Below, in pieces: positions 63,484-64,000 of a DNA stretch of 64,000 bases (position 1 is its first letter; every line of letters starts with the position of its first letter). Made by a program: the position numbers and the translations under genes. The DNA is from Mesocentrotus franciscanus (Eukaryota; Echinodermata; Echinoidea; Camarodonta; Strongylocentrotidae): positions 31,881,820 to 31,945,819 of the forward strand of contig CP137675.1 of NCBI GenBank assembly GCA_037976565.1. The letters are read 5' to 3'. The notes beneath the pieces were generated by a model that was given only the letters and a program-made list of their open reading frames with translations, ran no database searches and had not been told where the DNA came from.

Positions 63484-63545
63484 TCGATTCAATTCAATTC
63501 AATTCAATTCAATTTTATTGGTCCAAAAGGAAATTCGTTGCGTTT
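63484..63545 (-). repeat. LINE or SINE 3' end with ATTGA microsatellite tail, minus strand
   Basis: Minus-strand reading gives AATTTCCTTTTGGACCAATA then repeated AATTG units. This wording is typical of CR1/L2-type 3' ends with short tandem tails. Only the extreme 3' end is recognisable. Confidence 0.5.
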
Positions 63546-63923
63546 ACATGCATTATTCACAGATCAGGGAGACTTTCAGGAAATCAGAAATCAGGTAATT
63601 TCAGTAGCCTTTTGCATCACCCTTTCCTGAAATCCTTTTTGATTATGCTTTGTGATAGATTATTAACCAAGGATCGTTGCCAGAAAAAATAAAGAATGGC
63701 AGTCGCACTGAAATCTATCACAGTGTACTTAAGATACTACATTAACGTAAAAAAAAATGGGTAAAAACAGTGTTCAATGGCGTAGTGTGTTTCCAGCCGT
63801 AGAGGGCACTTGCGTCGTGGGGGAAAGGGCGCGTCGGAAATTGGATGAGAGGCGACAGGAATTTTCAATAGATAGAGGGGAAGGGGTTGTATCATTCTCT
63901 ATTTTTAAAGTGCACTTCCCCCC

Positions 63924-64000
63924 TCTCTCTCTCTCTCTCTCTTTATCTATCTATCTAGCTTTAGCCTACCCTCCTTCTCTCTCTCTCTCTCTCTCTCTCT
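63924..64000. repeat. (CT)n microsatellite at window edge
   Basis: CT runs around TATCTATCTATCTAG; continues past the window. Confidence 0.9.

Overview
This is animal genomic DNA: AT-rich, with spliced genes, long introns and a heavy load of small inverted-repeat transposons, tRNA-derived SINEs, LINE fragments and (GA/CT)n microsatellites. The repeat style, including many foldback elements, CAGTGGCGGATCC-type termini and GCGCTATATAAAT...(ATT)n tails, suggests a marine invertebrate deuterostome. My best guess is an echinoderm such as a sea urchin, but nothing here fixes the species.

Two protein-coding genes can be supported, both on the + strand. The main one is a full-length STRA6-like membrane receptor (vitamin A/retinol-uptake receptor family) in 18 coding exons from 11,994 to 34,329. 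It is not visible as any long open reading frame. I rebuilt it exon by exon from splice sites, a closed chain of intron phases and resemblance to vertebrate STRA6. The model gives 592 residues (591 with an alternative acceptor at exon 8). It starts just downstream of a TATA-like box and a small foldback element. The second gene is an aquaglyceroporin (AQP3/7/9/10 class), for which only the first coding exon is seen (44,547-44,645). I could not find its later exons in the remaining 19 kb, so they are either beyond the window or missed.

Layout: 1-11.9 kb is intergenic, with a SINE, two copies of a CAGG(C)GCGTAC-ended hAT-like element, a TTAA-type element fragment, and a cluster of nested palindromes plus a minisatellite at 8.6-11.2 kb. 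12-34.3 kb is the STRA6-like gene; its introns hold at least eight foldback or terminal-inverted-repeat elements and two LINE 3' ends, each of which is itself interrupted by a smaller element. 34.3-44.5 kb is intergenic: a 128-bp-arm palindrome, a decayed LINE (36.1-38.2 kb), an inverted second copy of the minisatellite element (39.8-40.9 kb), and a transposon-like unit carrying about six tandem copies of a 174-202-bp repeat (41.8-43.4 kb). 44.5-64 kb starts with the aquaporin exon and is then non-coding as far as I can see: SINEs, two complete copies of a 530-bp TTAA element, short foldback elements and many (GA)n tracts.

The genes do not form an operon or an evident joint pathway. The most informative points are the complete invertebrate STRA6-like gene with its splice choices, and the nested transposons, whose target duplications date insertions relative to each other.
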